NCBI GenBank assembly: GCA_028023455.1
Contig: JAQFVV010006271.1
Location: forward strand, 250,001-314,000
Source: Epiperipatus broadwayi
Taxonomy: Eukaryota; Onychophora; Udeonychophora; Euonychophora; Peripatidae
Direction of reading: 5' to 3'
Length of the DNA: 64,000 nucleotides
Both the position numbers and the translations under genes were made by a program. The notes beneath the pieces were generated by a model. It did no database searches and was not told the origin of the DNA. It saw only the letters and a list, made by a program, of their open reading frames with translations. This document shows positions 24,281 to 35,825 of the stretch, piece after piece. Position 1 is the first letter of the stretch. Each line of letters opens with the position of its first letter.

Positions 24281-24384
24281 TTTTTTCTTCATATGTCATA
24301 GCATCAGCTGGGAAGTGAAACCACTAACCCGGGACAACTGCTTGTAAAGCAGCTATCGCTGACCTCTCGACCACCAATGCTTGA
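24281..24384 (-). repeat. tRNA-derived SINE-A (copy 1)
   Basis: On the minus strand: CAAGCATTGGTGGTCGAGAG, GACAGCTGC-like anticodon arm and a B-box-like GGTTTCACTTCC, then CTGATGCTATGACATATGA and an A-rich tail (T-rich on the plus strand). The same layout is at 49833-49940 and 58943-59045. Confidence 0.75.
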
Positions 24385-26215
24385 CTTTTACAAAAAGTAA
24401 TAAAAGAAATAAATGGGTAAACTTTTAAACAATGCTTATTAGTTTATATAAAGAAAAAGAAAAATTAAGATTTTAATATTTTTGTTAAAGAATGCTGTTT
24501 TTTAAATTAATATTCCCATATTATTAAATCATCAATTATTTTACACTAATACAGTTATTTTTGAAATTAAATTAAAGTTGATTTTTTTTTCTTTTCTCTT
24601 TCTTCAAATTACTGTTTTTGATAGTTAGAAAGAAAAATAACTACAAAAGATATTTTTCAATAAATAGAGTATGATTGGGCTTTTTTCAATTAGATAACAT
24701 AAAATAACCTTTTTTGTAAAAATAGGACTTATTGCTCAGATTTAATGCTGTCATTTCTGAGATAAGAATTGGATGGGTTAAAAGATTGTTCGAAAAAATA
24801 AGATAGGAGACAGGTTAAAAAAGTACATTTCATTAGCTAGTTAGCTTGACAGCAGTAGCAGCTCAGCTACTGAGAAAAGAACAGTAAAAAAATAATTTAC
24901 TGATTTGAAGTAATATTTGTCATTGCTACTTTAAAAAATGTTTTTTTGAAATGGGTTTGAAAGAAATCATGTGCTAAGCTTTAGTTAGAAACTAAGCATC
25001 ACCAAATCTAACCATGTAACATGGTCATAAAATTTAAGATGTAAAAGAATACCCCTGGGAGAAATTTGCAACTAGACTTGTATTCCATCCAAAGCATGAT
25101 TGTCTCGGGCTCTGTTACCCTGACACACAAATTATTACATTGGAAAATGGATAAATTCAGCCTATTCTGATCTGAAAATTATTATAATGGGATGAATTGA
25201 CCAATTTACTGTGAGTTAATTTACCCTGGAAATCTGTGTTGATTTGGAAATTAATATTATAATTATCAATTAGAAACTTAAAACCTACCATAGGAAATCA
25301 TGGATAAATTTAACTTTCATTAACTGACATCAGAAATTAATATAAATTTAAATTGAACATTTGAAGTAACAAAAAAAAAAGCTCACCTGAAAAGAAATCC
25401 AAAATTATAACTACTAAAAAAAAACTAAAATAATGAAATTCATATAATTACAAATAACTTTAATATAAATAATAATTGATAATAATGAATAATTTTAATT
25501 TGCTTTTTTATTATTGAAACATATTAATAGAGAATAATTGATTATAATGAATATTTTCACTTGTTTTGTTTTAAATATTTTCCCCTCCAAAATGTAAAAG
25601 AGTGTGGAATGTTTCATTTTCATAAAAAAAGGGAGGAAGATCTTAAATAGTCAAAAAAAAAATTATTATTTTTTATAAAATGTTTTTCAATTTTAATCAT
25701 TGAAAAAGGAAATAATTCTGTTTAAAGTAAAGGCTAATGAATTTGATTAATAAAAATTAACAGGAAATAATCTTTTTTACAAATTATATTTCTAATATAG
25801 AAACAATAGATTTGAAAGTATTATATTATCTTTTTTGAAAATTTTTTGATTATTAAATAATTGTTAAAAAAATAATTGTTAATGTCCATCCATATTCTTC
25901 TAGCTAGCTATTCTATGCAGTATATTACTTGATTTCAACATGGCATAGTGCTTTATTGCTGCCACTGATTCATTGAAATTAAAATTTCTTTTATCTTCTT
26001 TTTAAAATTGCAAGAAAACCAAAAGGATTATGTATATACAAATACCATCATTCTCGGTGGCTTGAGTTCCTTTTAAAAATGATATATGGCATGTTAAAAT
26101 TGGTCAAAATTTCAATTTTTTGTTAATATTTTTATTAATAAGTTCATTTAATTTTTTTTAAAAGAATAACAAATAAGCAGTTGAAATTTTAAAACTAGAT
26201 TCTAAAAAATTGTAA
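24385..26215. other. AT-rich DNA with one GC-richer patch
   Basis: 24970-25240 is less AT-rich and open for short stretches on both strands, but no frame, splice pair or family could be supported. The rest is A/T runs. Confidence 0.35.
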
Positions 26216-26385
26216 AATACCTAGACAAAGACAATATGTGAGATGGTTGAATGAATTTTCCTAGTCTATGATGTAAAAAAAAGAAGCTATGGATTGTATA
26301 AACTGTTTTCAATTTGAAGAGACCTTCATCCCACAAGACTGATAGTGGATGAAAAAAATAGTGATGAATTGCAGCACATCAAAAA
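26216..26385 (+). pseudogene. RTE-type LINE, last about 170 bp
   Basis: Reads RQRQYVRWLNEF and, after stops, KKEAMDC...FEETF. This matches RPHVRWW, EAKDWRRWFELGE and ETI of the copy at 1291-1902. It is the extreme 3' end of the RTE family, strongly decayed. Confidence 0.6.
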
Positions 26386-26719
26386 GAGATGAATAATCAG
26401 ATTTATAAAAAAAAGTGAACATAACTAAAATTCAAAATTTTAAGTTTAGATATGTAATATTTTTGTTGTGCAAAGAGATTTACTTAATTATCTAAAATGA
26501 TGAGTTTCCCATGATTAGCCATCTAGTAAAATGGTAATGTCCTCAGAGTTAAAATGCAAGTCATTAACTGGGTCTGCAATTTTGATAGCACTTGCATTGT
26601 GTACTTTTAAAAATATATTTCATGAATCATCAATTCTGCAGAACATACTGTCAATTACCTATAATGCAATTGGTTTATATATATATTCAAACAATATATT
26701 TCCTCCATTATGTTATATA

Positions 26720-26815
26720 TAGCGCTCGCAAATAAGCTCTTAATAAGCTTTGCAGAATATCACCAACAGACCGGTTTCTGCTATTGGCTTCTTCTGTGAG
26801 GTGTTAGGATAATCA
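26720..26815 (+). repeat. Fragment of the 59.8-kb hairpin element
   Basis: Begins TATAGCGCTCGCAAATAAGC and contains AATAAGCTTTGCAGAATAT and ACCGGTTT, in the same order as one arm of 59847-60108. Confidence 0.45.
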
Positions 26816-27385
26816 AAAAAATACGATTCACCTATTTATCCCTACATCTCTATCTGTGCCAGGTTTAAATTCTTAAAGAGTACCCATCTAAAGATGCTAA
26901 CATGGTTGTATAAGTGTAGCCACACATATATGCGAATATAGTGTCTGTAATATAATTGGTATAGCTATATTGCATCATATATTTATTCCAAAATAATATA
27001 TGTTTTAATTTATCTTTAATTAAATTTAAAAATCAATTTGTATTTTTATATATACCTGGGTCTCGTTTTACGCGATAGATAGGTTCCTCAGAAAACACGC
27101 GCAAACGAAATCGTGCAAAAATAGGCGTAACTTACATTGAAATGGGGGAAATGTGGTCTGTGATTTTTTAAAATTCCCGTAAAAGCAAAGCACCAACGTA
27201 AAATTACTTTAAAATTCACGCAAAAAAAAAATAAGGAAATAAAATATGACTAATAAAAAATTTCAAATTTGAAAAAAATTGATACAAGACTAACTTTTTT
27301 TAACTATAATATTTAATTTTATTCAAAACAATATATTTTTATGCATAATTTACAGTACAGTAATTAAAATTTTTTTATACACGTT

Positions 27386-27780
27386 TTAATTATTATCGCT
27401 ATTTGCCTTTAAACAGGGTCGTTTGCAAACTGGTAAAAAAACAGATTCTCCACAAGAGAAAATACAACTAGCGCCAACGTCACTCTCATGTTGTGTTAAT
27501 TGTTTTCTGGTGACAATGTAATTAGTAATTAATCTTTGAGATGATGATTTTATTAATTGTTTATGAACGCAATATCCAGACATACAATCATTTAGCTCTC
27601 ATTGGAATTTAAGAGCACGTTCGTGATTAGTGTCATTTATAAGAAAATAATTTGCCAACTGATTAGAAAGTTGAAGACCTCGAATCATTTTTGCAGTGAA
27701 AGGAACAGGTTCCACTTCTATTTCATGATCTATTTCTACATTTTCTTCTGTATCTAAACTTTTATTTTTGTCTTTAATTT
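27386..27780 (-). pseudogene. Tigger-like transposase C-terminal remnant
   Basis: Tigger/pogo transposases carry a CENP-B-like DNA-binding half and a DDE catalytic half. Only the C-terminal tail remains here. The minus strand reads AKMIRGLQLSNQLANYFLIN and ERALKFQ, a stop, then CMSGY and an IKSSSQRLITNYIVTRKQ block in the open frame at 27386-27583. This resembles the helical tail that closes Tigger-like transposases. The DDE core is absent, so the element could only have moved with a transposase supplied elsewhere. The same region is present, more decayed, in copy B (about 31380-31740). The family call rests mainly on the TA target and terminal-repeat wording, and less on this tail. Confidence 0.55.
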
Positions 27781-28080
27781 TTTAATTTTCAATTCCATTT
27801 AAAAATCAAATTTCATTTCACTGCTTATTACTCACCTTTTAAAAATAAACTTGCGGACACTAAATGATTAATAATTGATTACGTTATTTTTTAAAAAGCA
27901 AAAACAGAATGTGATTTAAAATGTAAAATTAACATGCACAATGTTTGAACAAATTTACATTATAATCTTGTAAAATTTAATGTGTGTATACATAAAATGT
28001 GGAAATCATGATTTTAATTTCATTATTGCATAAAATCTTACTATTATAAAGCACTGAAAATATTGAAATTACTAAGATGA

Positions 28081-28172
28081 AAGTCAAATTCCAATAATGT
28101 GCTATTACTTTCAATATAACGTAAGTGCTAGAAATTTATTATTTAAAGTAATAGCACATTATCGAAGTTCGA
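28081..28172. repeat. Hairpin inside Tigger copy A
   Basis: AAATTCCAATAATGTGCTATTACTTT-like arm at 28088-28112 and its reverse complement (AAAGTAATAGCACATTATCG) at about 28144-28165. The same hairpin is in copy B at about 30944-31044. Confidence 0.7.
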
Positions 28173-28243
28173 CTTCCGGTGAAATACAAATCGCATAACT
28201 TCAAAATTGTGTTAAATAAGTCTGCGTAAAAAGAGACCCAGTG

Positions 28244-30875
28244 TACTTAAAATCACATGTATAATGTGTAGTGCATATACCACCATGATACATATATTGC
28301 ACCATTTTATTTGATCATTTCATAAAATTTATAAGTTTGATTTAAAATAAGTTATAAACAAAAATCACACCAAGTCTATTTCATATAGCGTGAGGAAGTA
28401 GTCCAAATTTTAGTTTTGACAATAAATATTTTCTTAAAATTACATCTTTTTGTAAATAAGATTTAGCCAACCATAACTATTGCTAAATCTTAGAAGAATA
28501 GAAATGATTGAACTTAGCCAAAAACATCCTATTAAAAGAGTAAAACAAAGAGTTAAAGTTATTTTAGTAATTAAAAATAATAAATTTGGAAGGTGCTAAT
28601 GGATTTACTCATGGAATGTAATTTTGTTATTGAAATTATGAGTTGATCTCAGTCCAGTATAAACAGGCTGGATTTTACTATGTAAAAAATACACTGTATA
28701 ATTTAAAGAAGCATTTGCTACTAGACTCCATGCCGGTTTTAATTTTAATATGATTGAATAGGAGGGCAAGAATTTCTGTTTTCTCTGTTTGGGAAATGGT
28801 GGTCTCTATACCCATCTTATGTGCAATACTGGTGCACAGTCATCATAGAAATGGGAGACATTCCTGAAAATGGTCTACAGCAAGGAGATTCCAACTGAAA
28901 CGATGCTGCCTATGCAGAAACCATATTTGGTACCATCCTGCCATCCAGAAGTGCCATCAGTCAGCTGCTGCTCCTTCAGAACACCACAGAGAGCTGCAAA
29001 ATAAACTTTAAACCTTAATCTTTAAAGCTATAGCGTATAACTTAAAAATGAACACTCAAAAATTAACTCTTTAAATTCTTGTCTAAAGTAAAATATAAAA
29101 CCTGTTATAAATCTTGCCTAAGACTGCATTTGTAAACTTTAAAATTACTTATTCTAAAATAAAATAATTATAGCTGTTTGTTTATTTAAAATCTATGTTC
29201 TATTTCACATTATGATTGTGCCTATATTTTATCTACTTTATTACTCAAAATTTTGTTTTATTAGATGTGGTAACATGCCAAATATCTCAAAACAGCAAGC
29301 GTATTTAAATTTAATAACTCTTTAGTGAAGATATTATAATTTATATCTTCAACTTAATATATTAATAATGCTTATTTAGCTTGCCAGAGCCCGCTGTTTC
29401 AAAATTCTATTGTATTAAAAATAACTGACCACTCTGCACTCCTTATTAGAATTTTGATTTAGTTTTATATTAATTATGGTTTGCCAAATTAGAATTATAA
29501 ATTATGAGTTTAAAAAATTCATCTTATCAAAGTAATAGACTAGCCATGAAGATACAGGAGGCATATTTCATAATTAGCCCCACTAAATATACCTTTGCTC
29601 TCTAGTGAAATCTGAGTCTAGATACAGCTTGAGTATATATTAAACTAAAATAGTAAGTTTGTAATTTAGTCCTTATATTATAGCATGATTATTATGCTTA
29701 TTTTATGAACTGGGTTCTATTAGTTACATGGATGTAGCTATGTGTTTAAGGTTACCATTAGTTTACTTTACATATATTTGTATTTTGCCATATACATTGC
29801 GGGTGTGTTCTTACAATGTATGTTTTCATACATAATGTCTTGCTATCTTTTAATAGGCTCATGATGAAGGTCATTCCCATATATATATAATCTGGGTAAG
29901 GCTCTTTCATATAGAACTGGAACACAAGGATCTAGATCTTTTATTAAGCCTATAACACATTTTCATATGAAATCCCATGAATAATACCCATCTAAAGTGC
30001 AGATAATTCTATTAAGATTTATTCTGTGTCATAGCAAATGTATGTTAGGCTAAGGTTACCAGTTATTTTCTTTGTTAAGTGCTTATTCAGAATTTGTCTG
30101 AAATTTAGAGAATCTTTGATTACTAGGCTAAATCTGTATCGTCCTACATCTTTATTATATGCTCACATCTTCATGTATATATGTAAATGGCAGCCATTTT
30201 AGTACTGTAGTAATCAGTAAGTCTATGACTAGAATATTAATTCTAGATTAGCAAGCCATGATACAAGAATAGGATTTGGCATATTAATATTACATAGACA
30301 TAATATATTGACCACAGTAATCTATCAAACATATTAGATGAAATAAACAGTAACCCTCAAATTCATCTCATCCCACTGTATAAAGCCTGCATGCATCAAG
30401 TCACATACATTTAGCCTTGTACTTATGTGTATTTTATTTTGTTTTGCTTTGATTTTCATTTTATTAATTAAAACAAACCATTTAAATCTAACTCACATTC
30501 ATATCATTTTACTCCATTTTATTCATATTCCAATTCTAATTTATCTATATATTCAATATTTTTTATACTTTATAGTATTAATATTACCTTAAGACAAGCT
30601 AGTTGTTAGTCCATTTTTAATACATTTGTAAGTTATTGTATGGTTAGGTTTCATGTCTCTCCCTGTTCGGAGCTGGTTCACGAATTAAATTAAGGCTGAT
30701 ATATACCTTAGAAATGTCATTCATAGGCTGTTAAGACAGAGAGCACTAGTAAATAGGTTGAAGCTTAGTTGGACCAGAGACCTCACCATCCCATTTTGAA
30801 TGGCTTTAAAGTATTTTAACTGAACTCTGGGTTTTGTTACGTGAATGTACAAATCTGATCATTACAATATATATA
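28244..30875. other. Spacer between the inverted Tigger copies
   Basis: AT-rich except for 28720-28995. Apart from the candidate exon below, no gene or repeat was recognised. Confidence 0.45.
28875..28993 (-). CDS. Candidate terminal coding exon (unassigned)
   Basis: On the minus strand TTTATTTTGCAG precedes a 119-bp block with clearly higher GC than its surroundings. It is open for 38 codons in a single frame from the acceptor to TAG at 28875-28877. The peptide contains KEQQLTDGTSGWQDGTKYGF and ends in a short hydrophobic run (IGSIVSVGISLL). No known family was recognised. The GC-richer stretch continues to about 28720, which would be 3' untranslated sequence. Caution: a plus-strand frame from ATG 28870 is also open for 44 codons, so the coding strand is uncertain, and no upstream exon was located. 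It could be a pseudogene fragment or an old repeat. Confidence 0.25.
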
Positions 30876-32076
30876 CACCTGGGTCTCTTTTTATGCGGAC
30901 TTATTTAACACGATTTTGAAGTTACGCGATTCGTCTTTCACCGGAAGTCGGAGTCCGATAATGCGCTATTACTTTAAATAATAAATTTTGGCACTTACGT
31001 TATATTGAAAGTAATAGCACATTATTGGAATTTGACTTTCATCTTAGTAATTTCAATATTTTCAGTGCTTTATAATAGTAAGATTTTATGCAATAATGAA
31101 ATTAAAATCATGATTTCCACATTTTATGTATACACACATTAAATTTTACAAGATTATAATGTAAATTTGTTCAAACATTGTGTGTGTTAATTTTGCATTT
31201 TAAATCACATTCTGTTTTTGCTTTTTAAAAAAGAACATAATCAATTATTAATCATTTAGTGTCCACAAGTTTATTTTTAAAAGGTCAGTAATAGCAGTGG
31301 GCACAAAAAAATCTGATTTTTATTGTAATTAACAATTTAAAAATTACTTACGGGCGACTTGAAATTAATGTGATGTAAAATGAAATTTGATTTTTAAACA
31401 GAATTGAAAATTAAAGACAAAAATAAGAATTTAATTTTTAGTTATTAGTTTTAATTAAATTTTTCCCAGCAGTGGTGAATAAATAAATGTCATTTTATTA
31501 TCATAAGTCTAAGTTCATAAACAATTAATAAAATCATCGTTGTCGTCAACAGAAAATCATTAACACAACATGAGAGTGAACTTGGCGCTAGTTGTATTTC
31601 CTCTTGTGAGAATAATTGCTGAGATATTCTTGACTTCGTTTAAGGAGAAGCCAAATACATCACATCACATCATACGAGAATCTGATTTTTTACTAGTTTG
31701 CAAACGAACGTCTTTTTGGGTAAGTAGCGATAATAATTAAAATGTGTATAAAAAAATTTTAATTACTGTACTGTAAATTATGCATAAAAATATATTATTT
31801 TGAATAAAATTAAATATTATAGTTAAAAAAAGTTTGTCTTGTATCATTTTTTTTTCAAATTTGAAATTTTTTATTAGTAATATTTTATTTCCTTATTTTT
31901 TTTTTTTGCGCAAATTTTAAAGTAATTTTACGTTGGTGCTTTGCTTTTACACGAATTTTGAAAAATCACAGACTGCATCCCCCCTTTTTCAATGTAAGTT
32001 ATGTCTATTTTTGCGCGATTTCGTTTGCGCGTGTTTTCTGAGGAACCTATCTATCACGTAAAACGAGACCCAGGTG
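30876..32076 (-). mobile_element. Tigger-like element, copy B (inverted relative to A)
   Basis: A 1201-bp unit flanked by TA (30874-30875, 32077-32078). The ends are CACCTGGGTCTCTTTTTATG on the left and, reverse-complemented, CACCTGGGTCTCGTTTTACG on the right. It aligns along nearly its whole length with the reverse complement of copy A. It carries a 62-bp LINE insertion at 31614-31675 and ends 9 bp before the 5' LTR at 32086. Confidence 0.85.
31614..31675 (+). mobile_element. 62-bp zinc-knuckle LINE tail inserted in Tigger copy B
   Basis: Contains GCTGAGATATTCTTGACTTC and ends CATCACATCACATCATA, the 3' signature of the LINE at 5322-5373. It is flanked by GAGAAT on both sides (31608-31613 and 31676-31681). 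Copy A has a single GAGAAT at the matching place and no insert. Confidence 0.9.
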
Positions 32077-32085
32077 TATATATAT

Positions 32086-33562
32086 TGTACCATTTATACA
32101 TATATATGGCACAAGCGTGTTGGCATTCATTAATATTTAAAGCTATAAAAAATTTTAAAAATGCTTAATAGATACAATAGTTTTCTTTTTTTTTCAGTTA
32201 GTATAAATTTATTTATTTTTTTATATGTACAATGAAAGTTATTTGTCTTTGATAGAATCTATTTTAAAGTAAAGTTAAAATTGGAAAGAATAGAAACACA
32301 TACAGATTGTTAATCCAGATAAACCAAAAGAGAAAAAATTCCAAATGCAAGTGATTATAATCAAAGTAATATTCTTATAACAATAATTAGATATGGCTCT
32401 AAAGGAATTTATGGAAAGATAACTTTGGAGCTAAAAAGTAAAAAGAAATATACAAGATTATCAATTTGTAAAAAAAAAAAAAAAAAAGATGAGAAGATAA
32501 TATGCATGGAGATTTCAAACTGGTCAGGATATAAAAGAAGTGGGCAACTTTAGAGGAGGGTCTTTTTCCTTTGTTTTTCTGACTGTTACTTGTGAGCTTC
32601 ATAGAGCAATAGGACAAGAGGGGATAATTACAATTGGTTTCTTTTCACAGCCATAATAAAATGCTTCCATCCAGAATTACTATGCTGAACCCAGTTGTCA
32701 TGTGTGAATAGAAACCAGGGTGTTTGCTGACACCTCTTGCAAAAATCACCAAGAGCTTCAATTCTAGCCTTACCTTAGTATAGTTCAGAAATATGAAAAT
32801 GTTACCAGAATAAAGTCAAAGCTAACTCTGTGGAGCCCTTTCTAAAAGGACCATGCTTAGTACAATAATCAGTAAAGCACATAAACTTGAGGATCTTACC
32901 GGTAAGTTATTAGCTATATCATAACTCATGTTTGACTCAATATGTTTGCAAACTAAACTTAAATGATAAACTTCTAAGAAGAAGAAAAAAGAGAGACATT
33001 TGCTGTTTTATTCTTCTAAGTGAACTGTTTAAATTAACTGATGAATATTGTTGTCTGATTACATGTGTGTGCATGTTCTTTTCAGTTTTATACATAATTT
33101 GTAATAATTATTCAAATATTTAAAATGTCTTAATAAAACTTTTACTGTTAATATAAACATTTCTTGTACATTCTTCATTTTAGTTTATTAGATTTCACTA
33201 TTAAATAATTGTTTGAGAAATGTATAAATTACCAATGTCAATATACTTGTTTAACAATCAAAGCCTGAGGAAAGTAATACAAAATATTCCTTTAGAAAAT
33301 GAACTTCCTAAAATATTGCATTTTAGTTCTTTGTTTTGAATCGTATCAGCAGATCTATAGCCCTGGTTTCCTCTTAAATAAAAAACTGATTCTGCCAGCA
33401 ATTCAAATCATAATACAATATTAGATCAGTTAATCAGGAAATATAACTATGTTCTCAAAATATTTGAATTCATACCTGAATGGAATATTTTCTTTTAATA
33501 GTTTGATTAACTAATACCTTATAGAGTGTAAAATAATATCTAATCTACCTGAAAATGTTACA
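32086..33562 (+). repeat. 5' LTR (1477 bp)
   Basis: Begins TGTACCA and ends TGTTACA, a short TG...CA inverted pair. It is a direct repeat of 35826-37263; stretches aligned by eye agree at roughly nine bases in ten, with small indels. AATAAA occurs at about 33131. Confidence 0.85.
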
Positions 33563-33582
33563 GTGACATCCCAATGTGGGAC
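33563..33582 (+). promoter_or_regulatory. Primer-binding-site-like motif
   Basis: GTGACATCCCAATGTGGGAC immediately after the LTR end. It resembles tRNA-Lys type primer sites (TGGCGCCCAACGTGGG core) with transitions and one extra base. A tRNA-Trp type site is an alternative. Confidence 0.5.
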
Positions 33583-34089
33583 TTCAACATAATACAACCA
33601 CAACCTGAGAGAAGTCGCAATTGTATAAAAGAAACATTACAATGACCCCTAAAACATGTAATTCGATACCCATAGCCAAAGAATAAATACAAGAGTTTAA
33701 CATGTAAAATAAAAAGTTATTGCGTGAGATTTAAAAGTTCTTTCCCATGAGAGAAGTAGAGTGGGTGAAAAATTTTAAGAAAGATGTTTTATTAAAATGA
33801 AATAATAGCACATGAATTAGATAATAATAAATTAGAAATAAAAAAGATAAAATTGTTCAAAATCTGATAATGCTGGAAAACACATATATAGACAAGAGAT
33901 TATAAGGTAACAAAAGAGAGGGGTGTTGGTGTACATAGTTATTATTAAGACAAATAAAATAAGATATTGAGTTTACATTTTTTTGACAATTAAAGAAATA
34001 ATTAGTTTCAAGATTTTATTTTATTATCAGTTACCTTGTATCAGAAAAATAAGTTGAACAGTGTTATATATAGGTGAGCAATAAAATAT

Positions 34090-35229
34090 ATGAAATTAAG
34101 GGACAGCAAAAATATGCAAATTATGGCAGAAGGTGAAACTGTATCGAAAGAGGGCATGGAACATTTAGTAAAAAAATTACTATATGAATTAATGGCAGAT
34201 TTCAAAGATGAAATAAAAAAAGAATTAACAAAGTTTAAAAAAGAACTAAAAACTGAAATGGATAAAAAGATTTAAAGTGTGAAAGAAAAGATCAAGATAG
34301 AAATTAAGGTACCTGAAAGAGTTAGTGAAAGCAATAGAAAAGAAAGTAGGGAAATTGTCACAGAGCACTGAACCCATAGTATTGGAATAAGAAAAGAAAG
34401 AAAATCAAGAGATAAGAAAACCTGTAGAAAGTAAAAAAAGTATGCCAAGCACAATAAACCCATTCTTAAAATTTAACATTTTCTATGGACATGAAGGAAA
34501 TCACCTATGGACCACATAAATAGTCTGAAAAAATACTTCACAATAAATGTGATATCCAAAGATGTCAAATTGATGATGGTCATTAACAATTTACAAGGAG
34601 CAATGCATGGTGGGAGTCCCTGTTTGAAAAACCAGACAATTTTATTCTGTATGGGCAAGTCTTAACAAGATGTAATTGGGACAAAGACCACACAAAAGTA
34701 CTAAAAATAAGGTGGCACAAGTAAAATGTAGATCCGAAAAAAGCTAAGTGCCATTTTTTAGAAAGCAAGTAGTTCAGTTGCGGGTACTGATGGAATGTCA
34801 GTCGACAGAAAAACAAATAATCAAGATTACATGTAGAAATTTTCCCAACCCAGTGGGACATCTAATGATAGGCACCAGATGTGAAACTGTCAAACAAATG
34901 TCAGAATTGCTTAATATGTTGGATAGAAACAAGGCTGGAGGTGAAGAACAGAATTCAAAATATTTACATAAAATTCCAAATCATAGGAGTGAGGTTAAAC
35001 TTAATACCATAATGGTTACAGACTACCCTAGATGTGGTACAAATGATTAGAAACCTCTGGCTAAGGTAAAAAGTAAGTTACCACACTCTAGATCACTATC
35101 CCCAGGGGAAACATTCAGAGACCAGTATGTAAAATGGAGAGATTGGTGTGAACAACACAGGGAGGGGGTTCAATCCCTATCACCACAGCCATCACTATTT
35201 ATTCAGGTAGATAATAGTAGAAGATAAAT
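34090..35229 (+). pseudogene. Retrotransposon gag remnant
   Basis: Gag is the structural protein that packages retroelement RNA. The remnant opens at ATG 34090 with a Lys/Glu-rich, coiled-coil-like segment to 34275. After frameshifts it gives FLKFNIFYGHEGN and then KYFTINVISKDVKLMMVINN and LQGA. The next block is AWWESLFEKPDNFILYGQ with KVLKIRWHK. This order is characteristic of the Retrotrans_gag family of Ty3/gypsy-like elements. A further open frame at 34748-35050 includes NFPNPVGHLMIGTRCETVKQ, and KWRDWCEQHREG follows to a stop at 35227. At least three frameshifts and several stops make it dead. No zinc knuckle was clearly seen. Minus-strand frames at 34272-34861 are its shadows. Confidence 0.7.
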
Positions 35230-35825
35230 TGGGCCACTTTCATCCTGAAGACTATGGATAGTTACCTAAAGAAACAAGAAATTGGATTGCAGCTTTAAAC
35301 AGAATTATACGAGAAAAAAATCTATAAAATAAAATTTATATGTCTATAGAAAAAAATGATTGCAGCTGATGTACCCTATAAGTTGAGTGATTTGTGGAAA
35401 ACTAATAGACCTATCTCCAAGCACATCATTGAGTACATTGAAACCATTTTAAATGCCTATCAGTCTATTTGTAGTGTGGTCTCTAAATTGGGAAGCAGAC
35501 CAAGTTCCTTTTGAGCAGATAACTCTCACAAATAATGGGTGAGCAATGCTTCAAAATATATAGACTCAGATTTTTCATTATTATTCTTGTACATGTTGTA
35601 TATATAAAGAGAGTGAAAATAGCACCTGTCCGAATTGCCATAGTAAACCCTAGTATATGTGCTCAATAACCATGTACCACCACAAATGGAAAGTCTACAG
35701 AACTATATCAGTAATGCTAATATAAAAAGTATGTGTAGGGGGGGGGGGACTTAGACTTAAAACTTATTAAGAATAAAATAAGTTCAAATCCCTATTTTAT
35801 ACTTGTTTCCTGCTCCTGGAGATAT
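35230..35825 (+). other. LTR element interior without readable pol
   Basis: One short open patch at about 35358-35510 (ADVPYKLSDLWKTNRPISKH) is not assigned. A G12-13 run at about 35739-35751 and GTTCAAATCCC at about 35783-35793 suggest a SINE-E-like tail inserted close to the 3' LTR. Confidence 0.4.

Larger units (their letters stand above)
27053..28243 (+). mobile_element. Tigger-like Tc1/mariner-superfamily element, copy A
   Basis: A 1191-bp unit flanked by TA on both sides (27051-27052, 28244-28245). The ends are inverted repeats: TACCTGGGTCTCGTTTTACG on the left and, reverse-complemented, CACTGGGTCTCTTTTTACGC on the right. It carries only the C-terminal coding remnant of a transposase. 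Copy B at 30876-32076 is in the opposite orientation. Confidence 0.85.

Noticed and set aside
28860-28960. Calponin-repeat-like reading on the plus strand (GLQQGDSN...FGT)
   Set aside because: Needs an internal stop and two extra codons to fit the repeat; the resemblance is too loose.
34272-34861. Three overlapping minus-strand open frames
   Set aside because: Antisense to the gag remnant; hydrophobic composition follows from the Lys/Glu-rich sense strand.
35140-35195. B-box-like GGGTTCAATCCC suggesting a tRNA or SINE
   Set aside because: It lies inside the continuing gag-like reading frame and has no A box at tRNA spacing.
35739-35751. G-run as polypurine tract of the LTR element
   Set aside because: It is about 75 bp from the 3' LTR instead of adjacent, and appears linked to a SINE-like tail.
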